From Rhodoferax sp. (lineage in GTDB: Bacteria; Pseudomonadota; Gammaproteobacteria; Burkholderiales; Burkholderiaceae_C): 64,000 bases of DNA. The DNA is taken from NCBI RefSeq assembly GCF_025354435.1, contig NZ_JANXMU010000027.1, forward strand, positions 1 through 64,000, written 5' to 3'. A program made the translations under genes and the position numbers. A model generated the notes under the pieces. That model saw only the letters and a program-made list of their open reading frames with translations. It ran no database searches and had not been told where the DNA came from. This document shows positions 43,124 through 51,693 of the stretch, piece after piece (position 1 is the stretch's first letter; each line of letters begins with the position of its first letter).

Positions 43124-43495
43124 ATGCGCCTTTTGGTCGTAGACGACTCCAACATGATCCGCACGCGCATCAGCAAGATCGTGCAAGCCGGTGGTCTGGG
43201 CAAAATCGCGCTCGTCGGCCTGGCCCGCAACGGCGTGGAGGCCCTGCGCATCGCCAAAGCCACCCAGCCCGACGTGGTCACCATGGACCTGACCATGCCC
43301 GAGATGGACGGCGTGGAATGCATCCGCGAAATGCTGCGCCTGCTGCCCCACACCAGCATCCTGGTGGTCAGCGCGCTGAACGACAAAGCCACCGCCATCG
43401 CCGCCCTGAAGCTCGGCGCACGCGGCTTTGTAGCCAAGCCTTTTACCGACGACGAGCTGCGTTTGGCGTTGCTGGACATGGTGGAGGGGCACTGA
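43124..43495 (+). CDS. CheY-like single-domain response regulator
   Basis: A 123-residue receiver. The acidic pocket is VVDDSN, the phospho-acceptor is the aspartate of VTMDLTMPEMDG near residue 55, the conserved serine is in LVVSALND and the lysine in VAKPFTDDE. There is no output domain. It follows the Hpt-kinase gene and precedes a CheX-like gene, which together suggest a chemotaxis-style phosphorelay whose target (motor, pili or the nearby cyclase) is not identified. Confidence 0.92.
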   Translation: MRLLVVDDSNMIRTRISKIVQAGGLGKIALVGLARNGVEALRIAKATQPDVVTMDLTMPEMDGVECIREMLRLLPHTSILVVSALNDKATAIAALKLGARGFVAKPFTDDELRLALLDMVEGH

Positions 43496-43498
43496 GCC

Positions 43499-43957
43499 AT
43501 GCAGACCCTGTCCGACAGCGAACTCCGCCTCTTCGTCGACTCGGTGCGCCGCTACTTCGACACCACCACCGCCCAGACACCGCAGATCACCTCGGCCTTT
43601 TTGGGCACCGCCCCGGTGCCCAGCCACCAATTCACCGGCACCGTGCAGTTCTCGGGCAGCTACCACGGCCAGGTGCTGGTCTCCATGCCCAGCCCCTTGC
43701 TGCGCGAGCTGCTGGTGCTGCAGCACGCCACCGACTTCAGCGATGCCAACCTGCTCGATGCCGTCGGCGAAATCGCCAACACCCTGGCCGGCAATGCCCG
43801 CAAAGCGCTGGGCGAGGGCTTGAAAATTTCGGTACCCACCACCCGCCAGGGTAGCGCCGACCTGCACCCCACCGTGCGCCTCCACCCCTACGCCATCACC
43901 CTGCGCTGGAACCACCAACCGGCGCTGGTGCTGGTGGATATGGAGCGGCGGGAGTAA
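43499..43957 (+). CDS. CheX-like response-regulator phosphatase
   Basis: A 152-residue CheC/CheX-type protein. The phosphatase helix with the E-x2-N signature is visible as DAVGEIANTLAGNARKAL near residues 84-101, and GTVQFSGSYHGQVLVSMP forms the preceding sheet. It would dephosphorylate the CheY-like protein encoded 3 bases upstream. The pair of genes plus the kinase make a closed signalling set. Confidence 0.85.
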   Translation: MQTLSDSELRLFVDSVRRYFDTTTAQTPQITSAFLGTAPVPSHQFTGTVQFSGSYHGQVLVSMPSPLLRELLVLQHATDFSDANLLDAVGEIANTLAGNARKALGEGLKISVPTTRQGSADLHPTVRLHPYAITLRWNHQPALVLVDMERRE

Positions 43958-43964
43958 TTAAGCG

Positions 43965-44096
43965 CACCCCCAGGCTGCAGTGCTTCGCATCTTTTGCCCA
44001 CCCCCCTCGCATCGGTTTGCAAAAACCGATGCGACATGCAGGGGGCAACAGCAGCGGCCTGGCGGAGCCAGATCCGCGCGGTCTCTGGAACGGGTG
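43965..44096 (+). repeat. Family B repeat, copy B3, carrying an extra palindrome
   Basis: CACCCCCAGGCTGCAGTGC ... GCCCACCCCCC, then an inserted perfect hairpin TCGCATCGGTTT-GCAA-AAACCGATGCGA (about 44008-44035), then GCAGGGGGCAACAGCAGCGG, CCTGGCGGAGCCAGA and GTCTCTGGAACGGGTG. The insertion splits the CCCCC/GGGGG hairpin of the element. Confidence 0.75.
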
Positions 44097-44111
44097 TCTT
44101 TGTGATGGATT

Positions 44112-44174
44112 TATGCTTTTTATGCCTCTAGCGCTTACATGGTTTACGGTAGTAGCTCTTTATTTTGTAGCATC
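44112..44174 (+). repeat. Family A palindromic element, copy A14
   Basis: TTTTTATGCCTCTAGCGCTTA then CATGGTTTACGGTAGTAGC, then TCTTTATTTTGTAGCATC. It lies with B3 in the 225-bp gap between the CheX-like gene and the convergent GGDEF-EAL gene. Confidence 0.8.
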
Positions 44175-44182
44175 TATCTAAC

Positions 44183-47100
44183 TCACCCCCGCATCCGCGC
44201 CATCGTCCCTACGAACGCTTCAAACTCCGCAATCGGCAGCGGTTGGCTGAACAGGTAGCCCTGGTAGGCGTGGCAGCCCTGGTGGGCCAGGAACAGGCGC
44301 TGGGCTTCGGTTTCTACGCCTTCGGCCATCACGGCCAGGCCCAGGCTGTCGCCCAGGGCGATGACCATTTTGGCGATGGCGGCATCGTTGGGGTCGGTCA
44401 GGATGTCGCGCACAAAGCCCTGGTCGGTCTTCAACTGGTCCAGCGGTAGCAGCTTGAGGTGCGACAGCGACGAGTAGCCGGTGCCGAAGTCGTCCAGCGA
44501 GAAGCCCACGCCCACGGCCTTGAGCGCGTCCATCTTGGTGATCACCCCTTCGATGTTGGCGACCAGCATGCTCTCGGTCAGCTCCAGCTTCAGGCGCTGC
44601 GGGCGGGCACCGGTGCGGGCCAGTACGGCCAGCACCTGGTCGACAAAGTCGCTTTGCTGGAACTGGCGCGGGCTGACGTTGACGGCCACCGTGAGGTGCG
44701 CCAAGGCGCGCTGGCAGGCCCAGCGGGCCAGTTGGGTACAGGCGGTTTCCAGCACCCACAGGCCCAGCGGCAGGATCAGCCCGGTGTCTTCGGCCAGCGG
44801 AATGAATTCGGCCGGGGGAATCATGCCGCGCTCGGGGTGCTGCCAGCGCACCAGAGCTTCCACGCCGGTCAGCTGGCATTCGCCCACCACCTGGGGCTGG
44901 TAGTACAGCTGCAGCTGGTTACCCAGCAGCGCCTCGCGCAGGCCCATTTCCAGCGCGGCGCGGGCGGTCACCACGGCCTGCATGTGGGGGTCGAAGAACC
45001 GCAGGGTGTTGCGGCCAGCGCCCTTGGCCTGGTACATGGCCAGGTCGGCGCGCTTGAGGGGTTCTTCAATGCCCTCGTCCATCTCGCCAAACAGGGTGAT
45101 GCCGATGCTGGGCGTGCTGTGGTGCACGGTATTGCCGAGCAGAAAGTTCTGGTTCAGCACCGCCAGGATTTTTTCGCCCACGGCCTCGGCATGGGTGATG
45201 GCCTCCATCGGCAGCTGGCCCAGGTCTTCCAGCATGACCACAAACTCGTCGCCGCCCAGCCGGGCCACGGTGTCGCCCTTGCGGATGCAGGTGGACAGGC
45301 GCCTGGCCACCTCTTGCAGCAGCAGGTCGCCCATGTGGTGGCCGTAGCTGTCGTTCAGGGTTTTGAAGTTGTCCAGGTCGACAAACAGCAGCGCACCGCT
45401 GCGTTTGTCGCGGGCGTGGTTGGCCATGGTCAGGGCCAGGCGGTCCATCAGCAGGCGGCGGTTGGGCAGGCCGGTCAGCGGATCGAAAAAGGCCAGGTTC
45501 TGGATCTGGTCTTCGGCGGCCTTGCGGTCGGTGATGTCGGTAAAGGTATCCACGTAATGGGTCACCTGGCCGTGCTCGTCCTTGATGGCGGTAACGGCAA
45601 ACCAGCCGGGAAACAGTTCGCCGTTTTTGCGCCGGTCCCAGATTTCGCCCTGCCAGGTGCCAGTGCGCTCCAGGCTGGCCAACATGGCCTCAAAAAAAGC
45701 CGCATCGTGCAGACCCGAGCGCAACAGGTCCGAGGGGGTACGCCCCACAGCCTCTTGCGCCGAATAGCCGGTGATGTCGCAAAACGCCTGATTGACCCGC
45801 AAAATTTGCCAGTTGCCGTCGGTGACCAGCATGCCCTGCTGCGACTCGAAAGCTGTGGCTGCGATGCGCAGCTCAATCTCGGCCAGCTTGCGTCCGGTGA
45901 TGTCGCTGAGCACGGTGTGCACCGCCTTGGCTCCGTCAAACTGGATCGGCGTGCCCTGCACTTCCACGTCGATCAGCGTGCCATCCAGCTTGAAAAAGCG
46001 CAAAGCCACCAAGCCGACGCGCTGGCCGCTTTGGGCCACGTAGCGCGCGCGCTGGTGGGCCAGCGCCAGCGACTCGGGGTGCAGCAGATCGGCCATCAGC
46101 CGCCCCACCAGATCCTGGGGCGCGGTGGCACCAAACAGCAGCACCGCGGCCGGGTTGGCATAGACGATGCGGTCTTTGACGTGCACCACCACCGCCTCGG
46201 GCGACCATTCCACCAGGGTACGAAAGCGCTCCTCACTGTCGCGCAGGGCATGTTCGCGCTGGCCCAGCGTGGCCAGCAGGTGGTTGAGCCCGCCGATCAG
46301 CTCGCCCACCTCGTCCTGCTGCTGGATGGCCAGCGGCTGCAGGGGCAGTTCGCGCTGGGCCGGGTCGGCCAGGCGGGCCAGGGTGTGCACGGCCTCCAGC
46401 ATCGGCGCCAGTTGGCGGCGCAGCATCCACCAGGTGAGCACACCGGCCAGCAGGGTCAGCCCCAGCGTGGCCAGCAGCATGCGCTGCTGCATGGTGCGGA
46501 TGGGCGCAAAAGCCACGTCGGTGGGCAGCTCGGCAGCGACTGTCCAGCCCGACTCGGTAATGAGCTTGCTGGACACCATCACCTCCATGCCCGCGCGGTT
46601 GTGCATGAGGTTGAAGCCCTCGTGGCCTTGCAGCATGTAGTCGGTGACCGGGTCGGCACCCGGTGCGGGCAGGGCCTCCAGAATGCGGGTTTTGTCGCTG
46701 GCGGTGACGATTTTCCGCGACAACGGCGCAGTGAACAAAATGGCACCGGTTTTGGCGTAGCGGTTGTCGGTGATGCGGTCCAGAAAGTTGCGCCGGTGCA
46801 GATTAGTCAGCCCCACCAGCACGCCCGCCACTGCGCCCTCGGCATCGACGATGGGCACCACCACCGGGAACACCGGGGCCTGCAACGGGGGGTAGAAACT
46901 GGGGTGGCCCACGCTGGACTCGCCCCGTTGTAACGCCGCCTGGATGGCATCTTGCCCCACCGGCGGGCCGGGCACCAGACCCACAGGCAGCCCGTCGGCA
47001 TGCATGGGCAGACCATCTAGGCCATACACAATGAAGCCGCCGTTGAACAGGCTGACCAGCACCGGGCGCGTGTCCAGGTAGCTTTGCAGCACGCCCCATT

Positions 47101-47374
47101 GCGCGGGCGACGTGTGGGTGAGCATGGTGGCCAAGGTGGCCAGGGGGCGTAAGCGCTGGTCCAGTTCGCTGTCCACTGCCACGGCGGCGGCGCTGACGGC
47201 GGCCACCTGCTGCTCGCCCAGCATGGCCGTCATGTCGTCGCGCAGCACATCGCTGGCGTAGAAAGACAGCGACCAGATGCCCGCGAGAAAGATCGCCAGG
47301 GTGCTCAACGTGATGCGGGTTTTCAGCGAGCGCCACGGAAAAACCCGGAGCGCGGCAATATCTCTACTCAACAT
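44183..47374 (-). CDS. Membrane-bound Cache-HAMP-PAS-PAS-GGDEF-EAL protein
   Basis: A 1063-residue c-di-GMP enzyme. TM1 is at ~20-44 (ITLSTLAIFLAGIWSLSFYAS), a periplasmic double-Cache-like sensor follows with SVGHPSFYPPLQAPVFPVVVPIVD, and TM2 at ~300-320 (LLATLGLTLLAGVLTWWML) leads to a HAMP. Two PAS domains end LSDITGRK and TFTDITDRK. The GGDEF domain is intact (ARLGGDEFVVML) with I-site RKGD five residues ahead, and the EAL domain has GVEALVRW, NVSPRQF and LDDFGTGYSSLSHL. Both catalytic centres look complete, so net activity cannot be predicted. It is convergent with the kinase cluster. Confidence 0.92.
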   Translation of the reverse strand: MLSRDIAALRVFPWRSLKTRITLSTLAIFLAGIWSLSFYASDVLRDDMTAMLGEQQVAAVSAAAVAVDSELDQRLRPLATLATMLTHTSPAQWGVLQSYLDTRPVLVSLFNGGFIVYGLDGLPMHADGLPVGLVPGPPVGQDAIQAALQRGESSVGHPSFYPPLQAPVFPVVVPIVDAEGAVAGVLVGLTNLHRRNFLDRITDNRYAKTGAILFTAPLSRKIVTASDKTRILEALPAPGADPVTDYMLQGHEGFNLMHNRAGMEVMVSSKLITESGWTVAAELPTDVAFAPIRTMQQRMLLATLGLTLLAGVLTWWMLRRQLAPMLEAVHTLARLADPAQRELPLQPLAIQQQDEVGELIGGLNHLLATLGQREHALRDSEERFRTLVEWSPEAVVVHVKDRIVYANPAAVLLFGATAPQDLVGRLMADLLHPESLALAHQRARYVAQSGQRVGLVALRFFKLDGTLIDVEVQGTPIQFDGAKAVHTVLSDITGRKLAEIELRIAATAFESQQGMLVTDGNWQILRVNQAFCDITGYSAQEAVGRTPSDLLRSGLHDAAFFEAMLASLERTGTWQGEIWDRRKNGELFPGWFAVTAIKDEHGQVTHYVDTFTDITDRKAAEDQIQNLAFFDPLTGLPNRRLLMDRLALTMANHARDKRSGALLFVDLDNFKTLNDSYGHHMGDLLLQEVARRLSTCIRKGDTVARLGGDEFVVMLEDLGQLPMEAITHAEAVGEKILAVLNQNFLLGNTVHHSTPSIGITLFGEMDEGIEEPLKRADLAMYQAKGAGRNTLRFFDPHMQAVVTARAALEMGLREALLGNQLQLYYQPQVVGECQLTGVEALVRWQHPERGMIPPAEFIPLAEDTGLILPLGLWVLETACTQLARWACQRALAHLTVAVNVSPRQFQQSDFVDQVLAVLARTGARPQRLKLELTESMLVANIEGVITKMDALKAVGVGFSLDDFGTGYSSLSHLKLLPLDQLKTDQGFVRDILTDPNDAAIAKMVIALGDSLGLAVMAEGVETEAQRLFLAHQGCHAYQGYLFSQPLPIAEFEAFVGTMARMRG

Positions 47375-47567
47375 TCCAATCCATGCAAAACCTCTCCGTT
47401 GGGTGCGGTCAGTACCAAGCCTGTGCCCTGGGTAACCAGTGCATGGGCCGCGGACTCAAAACCTCAAGAAGTTACGATGTGAATCGACGTAGTCGAACTG
47501 TAACCGCATGCCGCGCACAGGCCCAGCCAGAGACCCCACCAGCGCATCCAGCCAAGCCTCCCATTTT

Positions 47568-47622
47568 CAAAAGATTGAGGCCTGTAGCGCAGATGCCGCC
47601 TGCGCCAGTAGCGCCTAAAAGT
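47568..47622 (+). repeat. Family A palindromic element, copy A15
   Basis: AAAAGATTGAGGCCTGTAGC then GCAGATGCCGCCTGCGCCAG, then TAGCGCCTAAAAG. It is the only feature I see in the 280-bp gap 47375-47654. Confidence 0.75.
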
Positions 47623-47654
47623 GCAGCAGGCCTAAAAGCTCACCACGCAACACA

Positions 47655-48341
47655 CTAACACGCCACCGTACGCAAAAAGTCGGCCAGGGTGCGGCCCGCC
47701 TCGGGGCGGAACGGCGTGTCCAGCACCGCCACGCTCTGCATGCGGTCCACGCGGAAGCTGCGAAAATCCTTCCGCGCCTCGCACCAGGCCACCAGCGTCC
47801 AGGTGCGGCCCCAGTAAAAACAGCCCAGCGGCTGCACCGTGCGCTGGCTGCTGGCCTCCTTGGCGTCAAAGTAGTCCATGTGGATTTTGCGGCGCAGGCC
47901 GATGGCCTCGCGCAGGGTCTGTAGATGCGCGCGCACCGGGGCCGTCAGGCCGTTGTAGCTGGCGGGCGGCGCGTACAGGGCCAGGCTTTCGGCGGCGGCG
48001 CGGGCGGCGGGTGGCAAGATGGACAGCATCTTACCCAGCGCATCCTCGGCCGCCAGAGCCAGCGGTGCATCCAGCCAGGGCTGCGACAGGCGCACCGCCG
48101 CCACCAAGGCCTTGGCCTCGTCCTGGCTGAACATCAGCGGTGGCAGCTCGAAACCCGCGCCAAAGCGGTAGCCCACGCCCGGTTCGCCCTTGATGGGCAC
48201 GCCCTGGCGCTGCAAATCGGCCACGTCGCGGTACACCGTGCGCTCGGAGATCTCCAGCCGCTCTGCCAAAAAGCTGGCGGTGGACAAACGCCGCCCACGC
48301 ACCAACTGCACCAGATGAAAAAGGCGGTCGGCACGGCGCAT
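47655..48341 (-). CDS. YafY-type HTH/WYL-domain transcriptional regulator
   Basis: A 228-residue regulator. The N-terminal winged helix is DRLFHLVQLVRGRRLSTASFLAERLEISERTVYRDVADL, followed by a WYL domain containing KIHMDYFDAKEASSQRTVQPLGCFYWGRTWTLVAWCEARKDFRSFRVDRM. WYL regulators sense nucleic acid or other ligands. It is upstream of, and probably linked to, the GyrI-like/EVE/VOC genes on the same strand, since WYL regulators are often beside such genes. Confidence 0.9.
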   Translation of the reverse strand: MRRADRLFHLVQLVRGRRLSTASFLAERLEISERTVYRDVADLQRQGVPIKGEPGVGYRFGAGFELPPLMFSQDEAKALVAAVRLSQPWLDAPLALAAEDALGKMLSILPPAARAAAESLALYAPPASYNGLTAPVRAHLQTLREAIGLRRKIHMDYFDAKEASSQRTVQPLGCFYWGRTWTLVAWCEARKDFRSFRVDRMQSVAVLDTPFRPEAGRTLADFLRTVAC

Positions 48342-48345
48342 GGTT

Positions 48346-48411
48346 TTATAAAATTTTTAGGCCTCTAGCGCATATGGAACCTACGCCATCAGCTATTGAA
48401 AATATAGCAAT
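48346..48411 (+). repeat. Family A palindromic element, copy A16
   Basis: ATAAAATTTTTAGGCCTCTA, GCGCATATGGAACCTACGCC, then ATCAGCTATTGAAAATATAGC in order. It fills the 75-bp gap between the GyrI-like gene and the WYL regulator. Confidence 0.85.
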
Positions 48412-48416
48412 TCAGT

Positions 48417-48884
48417 TCAGGGCAGCATCACACCGATGGAGATGGCAATCCGCCCTTCCCCGCTGTATTCCTCAAAGTCGCTGGCATAGCGGCGCGCGTA
48501 AGCAGGTTCACCCTGGAAGTATTGCCACACCGCCGCCCACAGCGCAATCACGGTGGCCGGCATAGGGCCCTGGGCCTCAAACACCAGGTAGGGCCTGGCG
48601 GGCACGGTCACGGTATCCAGGCCCTCGGGCACTTCGGTGGCCAGCACGGCAGCGCTCAGGTCGAACGCGCCCATGGCATCCGATGCATAGCCGCTGTACA
48701 CGCCGTACAAAGCCGACTGCGGCGTGTAGCCGTGCACCGACTGCGCCACCCGTTCCGAGAAAAACCGCTGCCACAGCGGCGCGATCTTGGCCGTGGCGGG
48801 TGAAAACTCGACCGCATTGGTGGTGCGGGTGGTGATGCCCGCCAGGTGCAGGGGCTGGTCGCGGTGGATGAGGTGAGGGGTCAT
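48417..48884 (-). CDS. GyrI-like small-molecule-binding domain protein
   Basis: A 155-residue protein of the GyrI/AraC effector-binding (SOUL/BRAM-like) superfamily. It starts with LAGITTRTTNAVEF, has ALYGVYSGYASDAMGAFDLSAAVLA and VPARPYLVFEAQGPMPATVIALWAAVWQYF, the usual two alpha-beta repeats, and ends EEYSGEGRIAISIGV. No DNA-binding domain is attached. It likely binds a small molecule; the ligand is unknown. Confidence 0.85.
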   Translation of the reverse strand: MTPHLIHRDQPLHLAGITTRTTNAVEFSPATAKIAPLWQRFFSERVAQSVHGYTPQSALYGVYSGYASDAMGAFDLSAAVLATEVPEGLDTVTVPARPYLVFEAQGPMPATVIALWAAVWQYFQGEPAYARRYASDFEEYSGEGRIAISIGVMLP

Positions 48885-48893
48885 AAAGCCATT

Positions 48894-49367
48894 TCAAAGA
48901 GGGGCGGAGTCTAAATGCAGCAAACCCATATCGGCCTGCATGGCCTGGGCGATCAGCCGCATGTCATGGTCGCTGATGGCAAACAAGCCAAAGCGGAATT
49001 TATAACCCCAGCGCTGTGGGGACTCGACAAACTCGAAATGCGGCACCAGCGGCAGGATGGACGCCTCCCGTGCTGCCACGTACTCCACGTCCTTGCGAAA
49101 CGGCACAAAGCCGCCACCCATATCGAAACTATAAGGCTCGCCTTGCAGCACCAAGCCGATCGACACAAAGCACTGCAGCCGGTCCTTGCCGCCCATGGTC
49201 AGCGTGGGCGCGTAGTAGGCAAGCCGGTCGCCCGCCCGCACCCGCTTGAGCGGCGCAGCCTTGCCGTGGCAAACCTGCATGTAGCCCGGACCAAAGCTGG
49301 GCGCACAGCCGCGCCGGGCATGCTGGGCACTGGCCACGGCAATCCAGTTTTGGGGCAAACGGTCCAT
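48894..49367 (-). CDS. EVE domain-containing protein
   Basis: A 157-residue EVE (PUA-like) protein: [52 protein letters not shown] start, then [14 protein letters not shown] and a C-terminal [21 protein letters not shown] domains bind modified bases and appear both in housekeeping and in restriction or anti-phage loci; nothing else here marks a defence island. The start at 49367 has TGAGGA 6 bases upstream, overlapping the end of the VOC gene. Confidence 0.85.
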   Translation of the reverse strand: MDRLPQNWIAVASAQHARRGCAPSFGPGYMQVCHGKAAPLKRVRAGDRLAYYAPTLTMGGKDRLQCFVSIGLVLQGEPYSFDMGGGFVPFRKDVEYVAAREASILPLVPHFEFVESPQRWGYKFRFGLFAISDHDMRLIAQAMQADMGLLHLDSAPL

Positions 49368-49376
49368 GGCGGATCC

Positions 49377-49777
49377 TCAGGCCAGGGAGTGCAGGCCCAC
49401 GCGGTTGCCGTCCGGGTCTTGTTGTGGGCGATGAAACCCATGCCAGGCGGCAGCGCGGTTTTGGGTTTGAGCATCTTGGCATCCAGGGTTTGGGCGCGGG
49501 CCAGGGCTGCGTCGATGCTGGGCGAGCAGTCCAGGTAGACCAGGGTGCCGTCGGTGCTGGCTTTCGGTGTGTCGGCCCCGCTTTGCAGGCAGCCTTTCAC
49601 GCCCTCGTCCGGCGCGGTGAAGATGGCCAGGGTGTAGCTCTGCCCGCCCATGGGGAAGACTTCACGGTGCAGGGTTTGGGCCAGAACAGTTTCGTAAAAC
49701 GGCTGGGCGCGGTCGATGTCGGTGACGGGAATTTCGAACCAGCTGATGGCGCTGAGGGGGGCGTTGGGGTTGGACAT
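49377..49777 (-). pseudogene. VOC family protein with a 1-base frameshift near the 3' end
   Basis: The protein starts MSNPNAPLSAISWFEIPVTDIDRAQPFYE and is normal to PPGMGFIAHN, then goes out of frame. Shifting one base at about 49425 restores QDPDGNRVGLHSLA and a TGA at 49377-49379, the usual end of this VOC family including the metal-binding Glu/His region. A single missing C in the CACAAC-AAGACC stretch explains it. It may be a real lesion or a sequencing error. It leads the unit with the EVE and GyrI-like genes. Confidence 0.75.
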
Positions 49778-49878
49778 GGGGTGGGCCTTTCGGTGCAGTT
49801 GAAGAAGACCTGCATGGTGCCCGCCTGCTGCTGACAACGGTGTGTCAGTAGGCATCCAGGGCAGGCCCATACGCTCCC

Positions 49879-49929
49879 ATAACCATAGCTACTCGCGCAG
49901 GTAGATCCTACGCAAATGCCCGAAAAGGC
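49879..49929 (-). repeat. Family A palindromic element, copy A17
   Basis: Reverse orientation, shortened: ATAACCATAGCTACTCGCGC, AGGTAGATCCTACGC, then AAATGCCCGAAAAGGC. Between the kinase/phosphatase 3' end and the VOC gene. Confidence 0.7.
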
Positions 49930-49937
49930 TTAAACCC

Positions 49938-51689
49938 TTACTTCGGCAAGAACAGCAGCCAGAACACCAGCAAGAAATTCAACAGCAGCGAGACCACCAG
50001 GGCCAGTTTCCACACCGAGGTCGGGTCGCGGTGCAACAGTGTCGAGGGGGCGGGGGCCGACAAGGGGCGGGATGCGCCGCGTTCGAGCGCCAGCAGAAAC
50101 TCTTCACCGGTCTCGAAGCGCAGGCGCTTGTCGCGGGCCACGGCTTTTTGCACCACGTGGTCCAGCCAGATGGGGATTTCGGGGTTGTGGCGGCTGGGCG
50201 GGATCGGGTCGCGGTAGTAGCGGCCCACCTGGTAGGGCAGCACTTCGCCATAAGGCAGCTTGTGGGTCAGCAGCTGGTACAGCGTGACGCCCAGGGCGAA
50301 CAGGTCGCTTTGGGTGGTGGGCAGTTCCTCTACCGCGTCGCCACCGAAGGCACTAAAGCCCCATTGCTCGGGATTCACGTAGCTGGGCGTGCCCGCGTGC
50401 AGTTTGCGCATGGCTTCGGGCTCGCGGCCGCTCAGGGCCACGCCCAGGTCGAGCAGGCGCAGCACGCCATCTTCGCCCTGGTGCAGGTTGGCGGGTTTGA
50501 TGTCGCGGTGGATGACGTTTTGCTGGTGCAGCCGCCCCAGGGCCAGGGCCACCTGGCGGGCCGCGCTGACGGCCTGGTGGACGGTGAACTTATTCTGCCG
50601 GTCCAGCATCTGCTGCAGGGTTTCGCCGCCGTGCCAGTCGTACAGCAGGTAGAAGGCGCTGGCGGCCTGGCCGGTGGTGCTGTTGACGGGGTGCGTGTCG
50701 TGCAAGGCCACCAGGTATTCGGCCGCGCGGCTGGAGCCCATGCGCTTGGCCAGCCAGGCTTCGTGGGCCAGCATGGCGCGCTCTTGCGGGTCGTGGGCGC
50801 GGCTGGGGTGCAGGGTTTTGAGGGCGTACAGGGTCTGGGTGCCGGGGTGGCGCACTTGGACGACGACGTTGATGCCGTTGTCTGCCACGGGGGCGGTGAC
50901 GGTCAGGCCGTCGAGATGGTCGCCCACGCGGAACGGGCCGGGGATGGGCAGCGCACGGGCGGCGCGGTTTTCGTCTTCCAGCGTGGCATCCAGCAGGCCC
51001 AGCACGCGCACCACGATGGCGGTGATGTTGTCGCGGCTGGCCGCTTTCAGGGCCGCCTGCACCAAGGTTTCGGCAGCGGTTTTGGCATCATCCCCGCGGG
51101 CCAGCAACGCCATCTGCGCATCGTCCAGCACGCCGTGCACGCCGTCGGTGACCAGCACAAACACATCGCCCACCTGCAGGTCGCCCTGAAAGTAGTCCAC
51201 CACCAGCCGGTCGTCCACACCCACTGAGCGCAGCAACTGGTGGCGCAGGTCGGGGTGGTCGGGCACGTGGTCGTGGGTCAACTGGGTGCACAGGCCACCG
51301 CGCAGCAGATAGGCGCGCGAATCGCCCACATGGGCCACCGTATATGACTGGCCGCGCAGCACCACGGCCGTCAGCGTGGTCAGGCCCAGGGCCGGTTTGC
51401 GGCGGCGGTTGATGCCCGCCAGCCAGGCGTTTTGCGCACCGATGATGCGGTCCAGCGCGACCGTGGTGTCCCAGGTCTCGGGCGTGCAGTAGTAGTCGCG
51501 CACCAGGCTGGTCACCGTGGTTTGCGCCGCCTCCTTGCCCATGCCGCCGGTGCTCACGCCATCGGCCAGGGCCACGATGCAGCCCATGTCCACCTGGCCC
51601 GCCTCGGGCAGCATGGCGGCGCAAAAGTCTTCGTTGACGGGCTTGGTGCCTGCGAGCGACGTAAAACCGATATCGAGTTGGAATGCCAC
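49938..51689 (-). CDS. Bifunctional PP2C phosphatase / Ser-Thr protein kinase, membrane-anchored
   Basis: A 583-residue fusion. The N-terminal PP2C domain (~1-235) has VALADGVSTGG, VAHVGDSRAYLL, LVTDGVHG and SRDNITAIVV, the metal-binding aspartates. The kinase domain (~260-540) has the ATP lysine in LYALKTLH, catalytic loop HRDIKPANL, DLG in place of DFG, and GTPSYVNPEQ. A single C-terminal TM anchors it (KLALVVSLLLNFLLVFWLLFL). Such fusions recur in nitrate-assimilation loci of beta- and gammaproteobacteria; their substrate is unknown. It follows the ANTAR-PilJ gene by 4 bases and so is probably co-transcribed. Confidence 0.92.
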   Translation of the reverse strand: MAFQLDIGFTSLAGTKPVNEDFCAAMLPEAGQVDMGCIVALADGVSTGGMGKEAAQTTVTSLVRDYYCTPETWDTTVALDRIIGAQNAWLAGINRRRKPALGLTTLTAVVLRGQSYTVAHVGDSRAYLLRGGLCTQLTHDHVPDHPDLRHQLLRSVGVDDRLVVDYFQGDLQVGDVFVLVTDGVHGVLDDAQMALLARGDDAKTAAETLVQAALKAASRDNITAIVVRVLGLLDATLEDENRAARALPIPGPFRVGDHLDGLTVTAPVADNGINVVVQVRHPGTQTLYALKTLHPSRAHDPQERAMLAHEAWLAKRMGSSRAAEYLVALHDTHPVNSTTGQAASAFYLLYDWHGGETLQQMLDRQNKFTVHQAVSAARQVALALGRLHQQNVIHRDIKPANLHQGEDGVLRLLDLGVALSGREPEAMRKLHAGTPSYVNPEQWGFSAFGGDAVEELPTTQSDLFALGVTLYQLLTHKLPYGEVLPYQVGRYYRDPIPPSRHNPEIPIWLDHVVQKAVARDKRLRFETGEEFLLALERGASRPLSAPAPSTLLHRDPTSVWKLALVVSLLLNFLLVFWLLFLPK

Positions 51690-51693
51690 CTGG

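Noticed and set aside
44459..46933. 824-codon plus-strand frame opposite the GGDEF-EAL gene
   Set aside because: Antisense shadow; all catalytic motifs are on the minus strand.
48894..49367. EVE-domain gene as part of a restriction or defence island
   Set aside because: No nuclease, methylase or helicase neighbours; the surrounding genes are small housekeeping-type proteins.
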